A DNA stretch of 64,000 nt, taken from Hymenochaete sp. R1. Lineage: Eukaryota > Basidiomycota > Agaricomycetes > Hymenochaetales > Hymenochaetaceae. A program made the position numbers and the translations under genes. The notes under the pieces are model-generated. The model saw only the letters and a program-made list of their open reading frames with translations, had not been told where the DNA came from and searched no databases. The stretch is from assembly GCA_019400425.1 (NCBI GenBank), contig JAFREE010000057.1, positions 1 to 64,000 on the forward strand. Reading direction: 5' to 3'. Of this stretch, positions 34,582 to 46,779 are shown piece by piece; the stretch's first letter is position 1, and each line of letters opens with the position of its first letter.

Positions 34582-35458
34582 ATGGCACCTCCACCTACGA
34601 CTGAACAGAACTTCCGCGCAAACCTTTCGCAGTTCAGGTGGGCGCAAGGAAGCACGGACGATTCGCAGCAAGCTCAAACTCAGGGTTCAGCCAATGGCAA
34701 CCCATTCTCGCGTTTCTACAATGCTATCGGGTCTTCGTATTCGTCTTATGTACCGTTACGGTCGAACGAACGATCAAACGAAGAGGAAGCTTACTTTGCT
34801 CTCTCGAGATGGGATAGGTATGACGTTTGATTCCTTACTTTTCGTACATGCTCACAGCCCGGGCTCTGCAGACTACTAGGATTTGGCGCATGTCTCCTGG
34901 GTGCTGCAGCATGTTTCTTCGTCGCATTCTTGTATCTGCCTATGATAGCCTTCCGGCCAGCGAAATTCGCTCTGGCCTTTAGGTACGAAATCCAGCTCTT
35001 CTTCGATTTGTTCGTACCGATGTAGATTTATTGGCCTTTTCTAGTTTGGGAAGCTTGCTGGTTATGGCCGGGTACGGGGGTTTATTGATCATTGATCCAT
35101 TACGAACTTAGTAGCCTGGCAGATTCTCCATCCTAATAGGACCGCTCAACCATATCAAGCACCTCTTCTCGAAAGAAAGATTACCATTCACCTTTGCTTA
35201 CCTAGCTAGCCTTGGTTTGACACTGTACTTCTCCGTTGGAGCGAAGTCATATATTGGCTCATTAGTCTGTGCTATCATACAAGTGAGCTCTCTTCGTCTT
35301 CATTCTCATTCACTGGGCTAAATTGACGTTAAATCCGATCTGGACAGGTCGTCGCACTCGTTTCATACGTCATGGCTTACTTCCCGGGTGGCATACAGAC
35401 TCTGAGATTTGGTGGGCAGATGGCTCTTCGGGGCGCAGGCAGTATATTACCTATTTGA
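34582..35458 (+). CDS. SFT2: Sft2-type vesicle transport protein
   Basis: Four-helix membrane protein of the Got1/Sft2 family, acting in fusion of endosome-derived transport vesicles with the Golgi. The start ATG at 34582 gives MAPPPTTEQNF. About 75 polar N-terminal residues are followed by FALSRWDRLLGFGACLLGAA and three more hydrophobic helices: FALAFSLGSLLVMAGFSILI, LPFTFAYLASLGLTLYFSV, and CAIIQVVALVSYVMAYFPGG. The protein ends GAGSILPI. Five exons, with introns beginning at 34818, 34982, 35069 and 35282. The loop PLNHIKHLFSKERLPFT is the conserved family loop. Confidence 0.93.
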
Positions 35459-35845
35459 GAAATAAGCACTTTTTTCTTGTCCAATTTGACTGTAATAAAT
35501 TATTCGTACTTTCGTTTGATCAACAGCAATTATCATGTTCTGTAATTCTAACGCTGGGCCCCTCGTTGAATTCATTCAATCCTTCTGCACTTTTCCAAAG
35601 ACGTTTGAGCCGTTCCTGGAAAGAGGACGGTGATCGAGTCGGTAGGGCTCCGAACTGTAGGCTGTTTGTGATTTTTTTTTCCTTTGCTCCCCCATAGTTG
35701 TTTTCAAGTTGTGCGATGGTGACCGGTCATAATATTCTTCACTATTAATACAGTTGCATCTAGGATACAAAACTACAGTATAACAAGCAGAGAAAAAGTA
35801 AAAACCACTCCTGAGTCCATTCTCGATACAGCATAGCATCATCAA
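35459..35845. other. Convergent intergenic region
   Basis: 3' ends of SFT2 (+) and the tandem kinase gene (-). No gene recognised. Confidence 0.5.
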
Positions 35846-38800
35846 TCACGAAGATGACCGTGCAATCTGCTCAACATCGCCCAAGACCTCCTTTGCGACG
35901 GGTCTTTCATGTGCGTTTCGCCTCCAGCACTTTAACAAAAGCTCCCATGTTTCGTCGTTCATTCCCCTCCTAATCGCTTCTTCCTCTGTGGGCCGAGTGG
36001 GTAGGATGCCGTGGTGCACGTCTACTACAACGCGTGGCGAGTTCTTAATCTCCGCGAATGGAATGTCGAGGGTGATTAACTGAGGCGAGTAAACAACAAA
36101 GTATCGATGAGCTGGAATATATAACTGATGTTGATAAACGTTATTGGGAAGCTGAGACCCACCTCCAGAATCACCATTCCCAACGCATACACATCCGATG
36201 ACGTCGAAACAATTTCCTCGCCAACAAGGAGTTCAGGAGCCATCCAACGCGGGTTACCGCACCCTTGCATTGCGGACGAAATTGGCATCTGCATCAAATC
36301 TTCGACGATGACTGCCAGCCCGAAGTCGCAGAGGAGTGGCTCCCCAGTGCCTGAGATGAGGACATTAGCCTGTGTCACGAAATTATCAGGACTTCGGTCT
36401 TAAATGCATTGAAAATATTTTGGCATACCCCTCGGAGATCACCGTGTATGACGGGAGGTGATTGAGAGTGAAGATAATGCAGGCCACGCGCGACACCCGT
36501 AGACTGGAGGCAAAGCTGAGTTGTGATTTCATAGAGTTTTCAGCAGAAAAGAATCACGCACGATATGGAGAGGCGATACGTTCTTATGTTTAAACAAGTA
36601 CTCATTGGAATTGCCGTTTTCCACCCACGGAGCAACCATACAAGTCGTCAAACCAGATATATCTGCCGTACCAAAGAAAGGGAGAATATTTGGATGCGCC
36701 AGTTTATTCCAAATCAGCGCTTCTCTCAAGAACCTCTGAAAAGAGTCAATACTCCTTGCCAAACGCATATAAGTTCTCCATATTTTCTCACCTTAGTGAG
36801 CCTCAATTCAGGCTGTAACCGCCCCTTCACGTTCAACGTCTTCAACGCAACTGGCCCGACTCCCTTCAAGCTCGCAAGCCTAATATCCCCGAATGCCCCA
36901 CAAGCATAAATCTCTTCCGGTCCCTTCGTAGTCCAAATGATCTCCTCAGACAAGTCTCGGACGTCCAGTACAGGTAGCTTCCGCATCTGGTCAAGTTCGG
37001 CGAGGACTTGGCTCATGGACGGACGGGAAGCAGGGTCGTTGGCCCAGCACCGGTGTAGAAGAGCCCAAAGACGGTCGTCGAGGCCGTGGTGGATAAGTCG
37101 ACGGTCAGGCCGTAGTGGTCGCTCGCCTGCTATGATTCTTTGCTGGATCCTGCCTTCGGCCGTTTCGTGTGCGAAAGGGACGTCCCCAGCCATGATCTAG
37201 TGAATAGATGGATTGGCACGGCCATCACTAATTTATGATACTTCACCTACCTCCAAGCATGTCATAGCAAAGCTATATACGTCCGACGATGTTGTAGTTC
37301 CAAGCCGAGCACGAGTGGTGATCTCTTCAGGCGCCAACCAGCGTGAGTTTAGGTTAAGGTGACGAATGTCAGTTTCGAGGGCAACGGTAGCAAATCCGGC
37401 CAAGACCGCTTCTTTGTCGTCATTAATCATCACTGAACTCTATTAGATTCCGCCCCAGCATTCGTCAGTAAACGCAGATTGTTACAATTAAGCGAAAAGC
37501 GTACGTACAGACGTCAAATATGAATGTACATATGGCGGATTTAACGAGTGCAAGTAAACGAGTCCAGCCGCGACATCTCTGATCTTTATCATTGGAAAAC
37601 GGGAAAAAATAAGTCAAAAAAATACCAACAGATCCCCACAACAAAGTACTTACGAGCTTCAACCTGTCCGCCCCGGGGTTCCTCCTAATAAAAATATCTA
37701 CAGTCAAGTTGGCCATGAACGGCGATACCAATGCTGTCCCAGTATCTTTGAACTTCCTGTAGATCCCAAGAAGCGGCAAGATGTTTGGATGATCGAAAGA
37801 AGCCCAGCGTAACCCTCGCTAATAGAAACCCAAACTGAAACTTGAGCAACGGGTTCGAGCGTGAAAAGGCCGAACCTCAACTCACCTCTATTTCCTCAAT
37901 ACTCCTCGCTTCCATGGTGTCTCGATCGTCCACGTTTCTAAACAACCTCGACTTTTCCCTGGACCCTCTAATGGCATGCGTGAATATTGTCACGCGTTTA
38001 CCATAGAGTTCGGCAGCCCACACGGCCGTTATGGCTCCCCATGAAAACGGTTGTGGATCAACTCGAACAATCTTATCGGTCAGGTCTTGTAATACACGTT
38101 TCTGCGATGAGGAATTGAATGGAGACCGTCCGGTGAGTTGATCTAGAAATTGCTTGTATATGTGGAAAAGGTCAGAGGATTGCTCTGATGTAGAAAGTTC
38201 CTGGAGGTGGTGCAAGGAAAGACGAAGAGCAATAAGCGCCAATTAATACCATACTGATTCTGAAAAGGATGAGAGCGTACGAGAGTGACGGCGTTTTGTA
38301 ACGATGAGATTTCTTCTGTTGTCAAGCCATCCAGGATCGATTCAGAAGTTCCACCCCTCAAAGAGTCCCTCAAAAGCCTTCGAAGGTTGACGCCATCTCC
38401 TCTCCGATCTGACGGATATATATCTCGCAGGTTTTCTATATCTTCCTTGACGATCATCTATGAAGCCGGGAGTCAGAGTTATACACTCATTAAAACGAAT
38501 GTGAAGAATAAGAAATGATGAGCTTACATCACCACACTCCATCGCAAACGTCCAACATGCACTATATATGCCATCCAAACAATCCACGATCTCGCCCTGA
38601 TGTAGATAACTCTTCAACACCGAAAGCTTTGATAGTCCCTCAAGTTGTTCCAGCCATCCACGAAGCGAAATGCTGCACACCAACATTCAAATCAACATCA
38701 TGTCGGACATGTTCAGCTCTCTGACACCACAGAGCAGAGTGAAAGGAACGAACCGAAGTTTCTGAGCAGGTGCGAAGGCAGATTGGGGTAGTATTCCAAC

Positions 38801-39036
38801 CCCAATACCCTCCAATTTCCTTGAGGTTATCGATAGTTGTTCTCGGATATTCGAAGCTGCTCTCTACACAGTACAATAGTGCGATATCAGTATCACTGAT
38901 ACTCCCTTACAATCCATAAAAGAGACTGTGTTCTCACTTGGTGCACCTTCAACGCGGTGGACAGCTGATTGTAGACATGCACGAGCTCGTTTAGCGAGTT
39001 GAGTAAGTGAATGCTGCTATTGATGTTACCAATCAT
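35846..39036 (-). CDS. Tandem pseudokinase-kinase with N-terminal helical domain
   Basis: TKL-type signalling protein of roughly 830 aa in about 13 exons, from ATG 39036 (MIGNINSSIHLL) to TGA 35846. Residues about 1-230 are predicted helical (HLLNSLNELVHVYNQLSTAL, WLEQLEGLSKLSVLKSYL) and resemble helical-bundle adaptor regions of fungal kinases and of MLKL; this is inference from pattern only. Domain 1 has a kinase fold without catalytic residues: VTIF replaces the VAIK Lys, VHSYL replaces HRD, and AGFATV replaces DFG. SRWLAPEE, the SSDVYSFAMTCLE helix and HRCWANDPASRPSM are retained. Domain 2 has all of them: GAFGDI loop, VALKTL, VIHGDLRGANVLI, CDFGLA, RWMAPELL and KCWRRNAHERPVA. Pseudokinase before kinase is the JAK order. 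Confidence 0.85.
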
Positions 39037-39515
39037 CCCGGCGGCGGCAGTTCGTCACTTGCTGAACTACGTGAAGGACACGGTGGAAAAGACGGTCAAC
39101 GATCAGTTATAGTTATCGTGCAATGCTCTCGTCGAGTGCGCCATGAACGGAGATCATGATGGATCCGTCGGCTGAAATTTTCTCACCACCGGCGCCTGAT
39201 CAGATTGAGAATTCAATTTGAAATACCGGGTCTCGCGGGGCGTTGATAGTAGATAGAGGTCCTTGAGCTTCAGAAAATATGTATGTCAGCGAAGGAGCTG
39301 GTCGAGTCGGTATGGCAGCTCAAACTCGAACTTGGGCCCGGCCGGACGTTGATTCTTTAGACTTCCTCAGTTTTTCACGTGCTTTCTTCTCACCATAAAA
39401 ACGTTATTCTTAAGCTTGCGTGCCCCCCCCCCCCCCCAACCATTCCCTTCTATAATTATAATCATCATGATAATAGTACTCACTGCGATTCGTTTCCACC
39501 TTGAATTTCACCGTA
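39037..39515. other. Intergenic region with a 15-base C tract
   Basis: Promoter side of the tandem kinase and 3' side of the phosphatase gene. Contains 15 consecutive C at 39423-39437. Nothing else recognised. Confidence 0.6.
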
Positions 39516-41573
39516 TCACTCGGATTCAGTATTTGTACAAGCTTTGAATAACTCTTCCGGTACGTTTGCCTCCAACAACCCAATGAACTCGTCCAAAGGC
39601 ACCCATTCCAGACTCCCAATCGTCAACCCTTCATGCAAAACTCTCACAAACATTTGCGCATCTTCCTTCGTTCTCCAAACCTACCAAACACCGAAATCAA
39701 AGCGTGAGGATAAATTGCGTCCCAATTAACAGAAGCTATCCAGGAGATGGATGGGACTTACTTCCATAACGACCTCACTCCCCAAAGCAGGCCACCGCAA
39801 GGCAGATCCGGGAGTCTGCCCGAACCCAAGTCCAGAAACGAGGCGGATCATGGACCCGTCATGGCCAACGTAGAAGCGAAGTTTCTTGGTTTCTTTCCCA
39901 GATTTGAAAGCGTTGAAATTCATGGATAGCTCTTGGAACATCACGCCTTCGGGGAAATTTTCAGCCCTCTGGGTGCACGGTACAGATAAATTACGGAGAA
40001 GAAAGATGAGATGGGGTTATTCTTACCAAAGGTTAGTTTCACGTAATCGCTCGCGCCATTTGCCGTGTTCCAGATGTAACTTTCGAAAGGTATGATTCAG
40101 TTGTATGTCCAACGTCGGTGGGCTTGAATGGGAGAGGGCTGAGACCATTGAAGAAACTAGGCATACTTGTACTCCCAATCCCCAAGCGCATGTACCCGAT
40201 CCGCATCTGCCTCCGAAACACGTTCGCCAGTCGTCGTGTTACAGGGTAGGCTGTGTCCATGACATGACCGACTTGTGAACGTGTCGAAGAAGTGGTCGTC
40301 TGTTGTCGCATATGGCCCACCAGAACAGGATCATTGAGAAGGAAACAGTAAGGCCTGGTAAAAGACACGCACACCAAGACGACCAGGCGCTGAGACCTCC
40401 TATCCCCAATATTCTATCGAGACGGCTTTGGAGGTCAGCATTTTGTTGCAAGTGATCGGTCCAAGCTGGGATGGATTGGTACGCGTTTCGAAGGTTGTTG
40501 GCGACGGGACAGGAGTACGAGGGCGGTAGGGAGTCAAACTAATGTAATGTTCCCTCTCATAAGCATCGAACGCGAAGAAAGAAACCAGAAAAGGAATAAA
40601 AGAGACTAACCACAGAAGGTTGTGTGACGACTTTCCATTTCCTATCCCCCTGTGCGGTGCTCGGGTCCATCCCGTAAAGAATACCGCCCGCAACTTGTAT
40701 CGTGCGGGGCTCCGTAGACGTCCGTATGTGGATGTCATCTTCGTTCACAGTATCCAGAAACCCAAGTCTGCCTCGATAGACGGACCAAAAATCCTGCATA
40801 AGCACGCGTGGGCGAAGTCAGAAAACCGTTGAACCAAATTCTCAATCTCTCATAAAATACATATGAAAGTGTAGAGCCGCACCTGGCCGTGCCTCACAGC
40901 ATCTTCCAATCCATCTTTTGTCAACTGACCTTGATCACAGCTCCCATTCCACATTTGACTCAAAAACGGATGCCACGTCGGGATGTTTGTCTCGTGGAAC
41001 ACGGGTGTTGTCCCTGCACCATAGAGCATCTGAAGAAAGTTGGTACAGTCCCAGCCCTCTGGTGGATTGAGTGCCGCTTCGTTTGGGTACAAGTTGTCCG
41101 GCGTGCGCTAGATCATGCCATGAGTCAAAAAAACCTAAAGACATCATTGCGTGGTCTGACCCAGACTTTTCTTTTGACTTTGGGGGAGGGAAAACTCGAT
41201 AACGTACCTTATGATGCCTTATCATCACGTTCAAATACACCAACTCCGCGTCCTCATCATTGGGTGAGACGTAGTGCAATGCGTTGGCATGTGGCGCATT
41301 ACAATAGTTATACGTATTCCACGGAAGGTTGGCTGGCGTATCGGAGGTGTCGTATACTCCCGTTGCTGGGGCAGTAGGTACGATTTGAGTCGTTGTCGCT
41401 GTCGTTGTCGTGAAGGCCGAAGATGAAGCTATCGAATTTGAGAGTGAATTGGGATCAGTGTTATCGCTATTTCCGATTTCTTGGAGAACAGGGGAATCTG
41501 GAGCTGATGATCCGTTTCCGATGAGCGAGAACGCAGAGATGACGGCGAGGGCGATCAGTTTGTCGAATCGCAT
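39516..41573 (-). CDS. Secreted histidine acid phosphatase family protein
   Basis: Phosphomonoesterase of the histidine phosphatase clan 2 (acid phosphatase/phytase type); substrate unknown. From ATG 41573, residues about 1-23 are a signal peptide (MRFDKLIALAVISAFSLIGN). A Ser/Thr-rich linker precedes the catalytic segment, where the intron at about 41108-41208 joins IRHHK to RTPDNLYPNE, giving R-H-H-K-R-T-P. The family motif is RHGxRxP, so Gly is replaced by His. The distal catalytic motif is intact as YVGHDGSMIRL. A middle region with repeated Trp and Cys residues matches the cap domain. The final exon ends FKACTNTESE, TGA at 39516. At least seven introns. Several splice sites between 40000 and 40500 were not resolved exactly. 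Confidence 0.85.
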
Positions 41574-42819
41574 GATGCTCAAGTACGGCGCGGTATTACT
41601 ACTTGTCCCTTGTAGTACCAGTGTATTTTGCTCTGCTAGAAGGTCCACAGTAACGCTCTGATTTCCAGAGAAGTTCGAGAAAAAACCCGCCAGCGTTCCG
41701 TCCCGCTATAGCGAGGAAGATCAGTCAAAGATGGCGAGTCTGTGCACACTCTAGGGGATACTTATACCATTCTTTTCTCGTGCTTCTTCGGAATTAGGCG
41801 ATCTAAAACCGTAGGGTGCAAGCTAGATCTTTATTTAAATGCACAACTTGAAGTCTGCCGCCAAGAAATGATAAAAGCCAGATACAAGGAAACGAACGTT
41901 CGTGAGCAGGTCATCTTTTTTCTCCGTCTTACGGCGAGCGTATAATCAGCCATTCGGCCCGAATCACCCGGCTGACCAATGCGCAGAGCGAGTTAATTAC
42001 GTAACGTCGGGCGCTCGGGTACTGACTGGGTCCTGCTCAGTCAGTAGTGAGTCGTCCGACTCAGGATCTAGTCATGCGTTCATGGGGGCGGACGAAAAGG
42101 ACACGGAGACGGGTGTAAACAGAAAGGGGCCCGGAAAGGGAGAATGGGCCAAAAAAAAAACAATCAGAAGGCTTCGCATTTTGCATGACCGCCTCTCCCC
42201 CGTCCAAAATTCTTACGAATCGAAAACTCGCACGCATTTCGCATCCTAAAGAAATAAGATCAAAGAAAAAAGAATCGACATTGAAAGGATAACGTGACAC
42301 GCTAAGAGAGAAAAAGAGAGAAAAGAGAGCGGGAGAAGCCGAGAAGGAAAAGAAAGCAAACAGAGAAGAAAAGGCGCCAAAGCGTCAAAGAAAGAGAATC
42401 ACGCGTATGTAGTAGAAAGATGAAAGAGCAAAGGCGCAGAGAACGCAAAGCAAATGAGGTGATGGGTGAAAAAAGAAGAAACGCGCTTACTAAAAAATCG
42501 TATCTGTTGCAGAGAACCGAGAAACAAAGGGAGAACATGGTTCAAGGAAAAGAAAAAAAATGAAGCATAAGACGTGCTATTAGGGTATGAGGGCGTCGGG
42601 AGAGGGGAAACGGTGTAATAGTACATATGAAAATGGAATGAAAGGATAGACGAGTTGCACTGATTGAGAAGTTGCGACGGGACGAGATAAGCAATGAAAG
42701 GATTAAACGTAGAAAAATAATTCGAGAAACCACTCAATACGCTCTCCGATACGAAGAAACTCTACCACGCCTTAAATATTCCGCTTGCAGAGTCATCGAC
42801 ACGCGCTCGCTTCCATTTA
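41574..42819. other. Intergenic region with purine-rich tract
   Basis: Upstream of the phosphatase gene and downstream of the Kin4-like gene. About 42300-42560 is strongly purine-rich on the plus strand (agagaaaaagagagaaaa-type sequence), probably 3' UTR or spacer of the kinase gene. The minus-strand frame of the phosphatase stays open upstream of its ATG to about 41706, ending at a good splice acceptor. Confidence 0.55.
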
Positions 42820-45800
42820 TCACCGAGCCTTCGTAAAATCAACACGTCTATAACGGCATGGTGAGTCACGCAAATCTCAAAAGTGATGGAAATAACGTAC
42901 TCCCTTAAGGCATCATACAAGAATTTGTAGCTCCTCAAATGTCCCTTCAACCGCCTAATATCGATACTGAACATATCCTCTAACCCATCAATCCGCGTCA
43001 TCTCCACAGAGAACCGCACCTCGTCGCACATATCTTCGGTTCGATCTCCATACATCGGCTCCTGCGATGGAGGCGTCGGCAGCATCGCAAGCTTGTCGCG
43101 CGGAGCTTCACTCATCGCAGGAGAGGTCGACTCAGCACCAGCAGTGCTCGCACTGACGCTGGTACCAGCAGAGGAGGGCGTAGCAGAATCGCCTTCGACG
43201 GAATGTTGCCCAGACATATGAGAAGATTGACGACGCATAAGAAGGCCCTTGAGCATACCACCTGTGCTTCCGAAAGAGGCTTGAGAGGGCATTGGGAGAC
43301 CTCGTTTGTCTACCCCATTGGACGCAGCGGATCCAACCATCGTATACGCCGTCAACCCACCCGGCGTCGTCGTTCCAACGGGCGCCTTCTTCCTCTTCGC
43401 TCTGACACATCGATACTTGTACTCCGTCTCCTGCTGCACTTCGAGACCCATATCCAGCAGAATCTTCGTCACGTAAGCCATCACTTCCGGCGGCGACCCT
43501 GTCGTTACCATCGTCTGATCTACAGCACCATGATGGACACGGATGGCATTCCGATTGTACCCCAAGCGCGTGAGCTGAGGTGGTGCGGCGCCTACCATGC
43601 TCGAGAGCCGGTTCATCGTGCGACGGAAGGACTTGTGGGGTTGAGGTGTAGCAGGGGTGGCGGATACAGGTGTAGGGAGCTCGGATGCGTGTGAAGAGGC
43701 GGAGCGGCCGATAGATGGCGTGGCAGCGCCTTGTTTCTTATTCGTCAATGCGTTCAAAGTGTCCGCAATAGCGTCCGGCTCGCTCGCCTGCACCAACGCA
43801 AGTTTCTCGTGCCCACCTGCTGTCGGTGTCGGAGCACGGTCTTCTTCGTCTCCCGTAGGCGATACTGGTCGACTTTTGCTCCTCTGTCTGAACCACTGCA
43901 TGACCTTGGACGCTTTGCTTGTCGAAGCCGGAATAAACACGTTTCCGTGAGCGTCGAAACGAGGTGTTTCTGGTCCCTCGTTCTCCCTTCCCCTCGACGG
44001 AACTGCAGAAACAGTCCCAGGAACGACGACAGGTGGAACTGAGGGCTTCTCTTTCGTACGCCCGTTTGTGGTAGTCTGCTGCTGTGTCACGTTTGCGTTT
44101 GAGGCGGCATTATCAGATGTCGCTCTGTTGCTCTTCGTCCTCTGACTGAGTCGCTTGCTCAATGGTTCCACCATCACCGTCAAAGTATTCCTCCTGGACT
44201 TCTTTTCTTCCTTCTTCGCTTCGTCTTGAGCAGATATCTTCGAGTTTGGCGATGTCATGGTTGAGCTGATACCACCTGATGCAGATATACTCATTGTCGA
44301 TGGTCTCTGGCTCTGAGCTTGGCTCCTCGTAGTACTCGCGTTCGACGTCCGCCTTGGCTTGACGCCATTTGTAATCGAGGACGCCTCGCTGTCCACGCCA
44401 GGGTGGATTCCGCTACTCCCGGAAGGCCATATCTTGCCGACAATCTTATCGACAGACATACCTTTCCTGTGCCTGCTCTTCGATGAACCAGAGCCAGATA
44501 CATTGGATTTAATTGAATCTGCGTGACTCTCTTTGTCAGCAACAGCCATACCATCGAACGAAGATGGCGGGAACTCCTTGCGGGGTGGACTGGTAGGAGT
44601 AATAGAAAGCACCGGAGGCTGCTGCATACTGCTTGTCTCGGACTGCAATGCACTGTCTCTCTCGTCACGAGAGCTCTCGGAAGTGGTAATTGCGATCGCG
44701 CCTGCGTAAGGTACTCTTTCGCCATTGGGCGCCGTCGGGAGAGGCTTTGTCGCATCATCTCTCTCCCTCTGCGCCTGCACCTCTGCCATCCTCTGAGCAG
44801 AAATCGGTGTGAGCAATGATTCGTCCGGAACAATCGCATCACTAATCGTGAGTTCGCCATTCTCATCGACGTTCATCTCATCTGTAGCAGATGCCTTCCT
44901 CTTCTGCTTCTGCCTCGAAACCGGGGGCATCTCGGCTTGTTGCTCATCCCCACCATACTCGAGCTGAATCGTATGTCGTTGTCTATCCGCTGCCTTCTTC
45001 CTCTCTGGACTCGTTCTCGCCATACCATCCACACTGAGTTCAGTCGGCACCTGCTTTCTAGATGAACGTGTCGTCGGTGTACTCCCTTTCCGCTGGCGCG
45101 CTTCCCCAGTATCATCGGGTGAGAGTGACGCACTCGGCGGGCCAAAGGGATCGTCACTGAAAGCACCCGCCGTACCAGATTGAGACGAGGGTACAACGGC
45201 AGCCGACGCGTGACGGGGCTTGACAGATGGCAACGCTGGTGATGAGAAAAGGCTCTCGTCTGGATCTTGAAACATCAACTCATCGGGCATTGCGTTAGGC
45301 GGGGCGCGGCGTCCATGACCGTTCGCCTGTTGCACGGACGCAGGAAGCTCCATACGAGCACTCTGACTGCGTTGCATCTTTTGTTGCTCGGCAGCCGCGG
45401 CCGCTGCCTGTTGTCTCATTTGGCGTTGATACGCCAGACGCTTCATTTGGTGTTGTTCCATCGCGAGACGTTCAAGGTCTGCAACGTCACGCTCAAACAA
45501 ATGAGCGTATGGTCTGAGCCAATGGTGCTCCATGATCGTATTTAAATCAGCACGGAGTTTGGGGTCCGGGACGAGCATGAGGCCCAGCAGATCTCTCGCT
45601 TCGCTGGAGACATAATCTGGGAACGTGAGTGGCGTGTTGACGATATACTTGTAGAGCAGATTGATGTTGTCACCATCCGGATTGGCGGGGTCATCATCAA
45701 AGGGGAGATAACCGGCCAGCATGGCGTACAAAATGACACCGCACGACCAGATATCAACTGCCGAGCCTACGTAAAGGCCCTCAGAGATGACGAGCTCCGG

Positions 45801-46779
45801 AGCAGCGTAACAGGGACTGCCGCAGCTAGTCTGCATTAAGTCGTCCGTGCGGTGCTCAAAGCGATTGGCAAATCCAAAGTCGGTGATGATGACATTTCTG
45901 TGCCGATCTAAGAGCAAGTTCTCGAGTTTTAGGTCGCGGTGAACGATCTTCTTTTGGTGAATGTACCACACGCCCGAGATAAGTTGAGCAAATAGTTTGC
46001 AGGCGTCTTTCTCTTTGAGATAGCGATGGGCAAGAATATGGTCAAAGAGTTCTCCACCGGATGCGTACTCGAGAATGATACCGATGTATTTGTCGGTTTC
46101 GATCACATCATAGAGTCTGACGATGTTCGGATGTTTGATGGTCTGAGAATGAAACGAGTCCATAAAGGGATGGGGTCGTAAGCACCAACCCCATGACATC
46201 CACGGCTAACCGCAAGAAATGAAGCATTGAAGAGAATAACCAAAGACTTACCCTCAAGACCTCGATTTCCCTCTCAACCTTTGACATCCTCACAGCCGTA
46301 TCGATATTCCCGCGCCTTATCAACTTCACCGCAACCTCTTCACCCCACTGGGAATGCAACCCCAACTTCACTTTTCCAAACTCGCCCTCGCCAAGCGTCT
46401 GCAGCAACAAGTATGGCCCGAACTTTGGGATCGTCCGACGTGGATGAGCAGCCGCATAAGCAACAGCGGCAGGGTGAGCGTAAACATCGCGAAGCGCCGA
46501 AGCCGAAGACGACGAGTGTTGTTGCACTGCCTGTTCGTCTCGCTCACGCTCACGTTCTTGCTGTTGAGCGGAAATGACTTGATGAGAGGCCCGCTGTTTG
46601 CGGGAGGACTGGGAGCCTTGCTGGTGTGTTTGGGAAGAAGCAGGGAAGTTTTGAGAGTTGGTTGTGAAGGACGTTGGGTAGACTTGGGTCGAGGCCGGAC
46701 GGGCGGAAGCGGGTGCTGAGCGGGAAGACTGTGAAGTGGACGCGTCGGGCACACGTAACCCAGCGACTGCGTCCATCAT
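42820..46779 (-). CDS. Kin4-like CAMKL serine/threonine kinase with C-terminal KA1 domain
   Basis: About 1,265 aa in three exons: 46779-46252, 46142-42901, 42847-42820. In yeast, Kin4 works in the spindle position checkpoint; the role here is inferred by family. The kinase domain (residues about 120-390) starts [20 protein letters not shown], with [33 protein letters not shown] and [13 protein letters not shown] long Ser/Thr/Pro/Gln-rich linker of about 770 residues follows, including an Ala/Gln run. The C-terminal KA1 fold is seen in [20 protein letters not shown] and [15 protein letters not shown]. The last exon is only 28 bases and is needed to give the usual KA1 end. Reading through instead would add a tail not seen in the family. 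KA1 domains bind acidic phospholipids and can autoinhibit the kinase. Confidence 0.92.

Noticed and set aside
42822..42900. Read-through C-terminus of the Kin4-like kinase
   Set aside because: The extra residues do not resemble a KA1 domain; splicing 42848-42900 restores the family ending.
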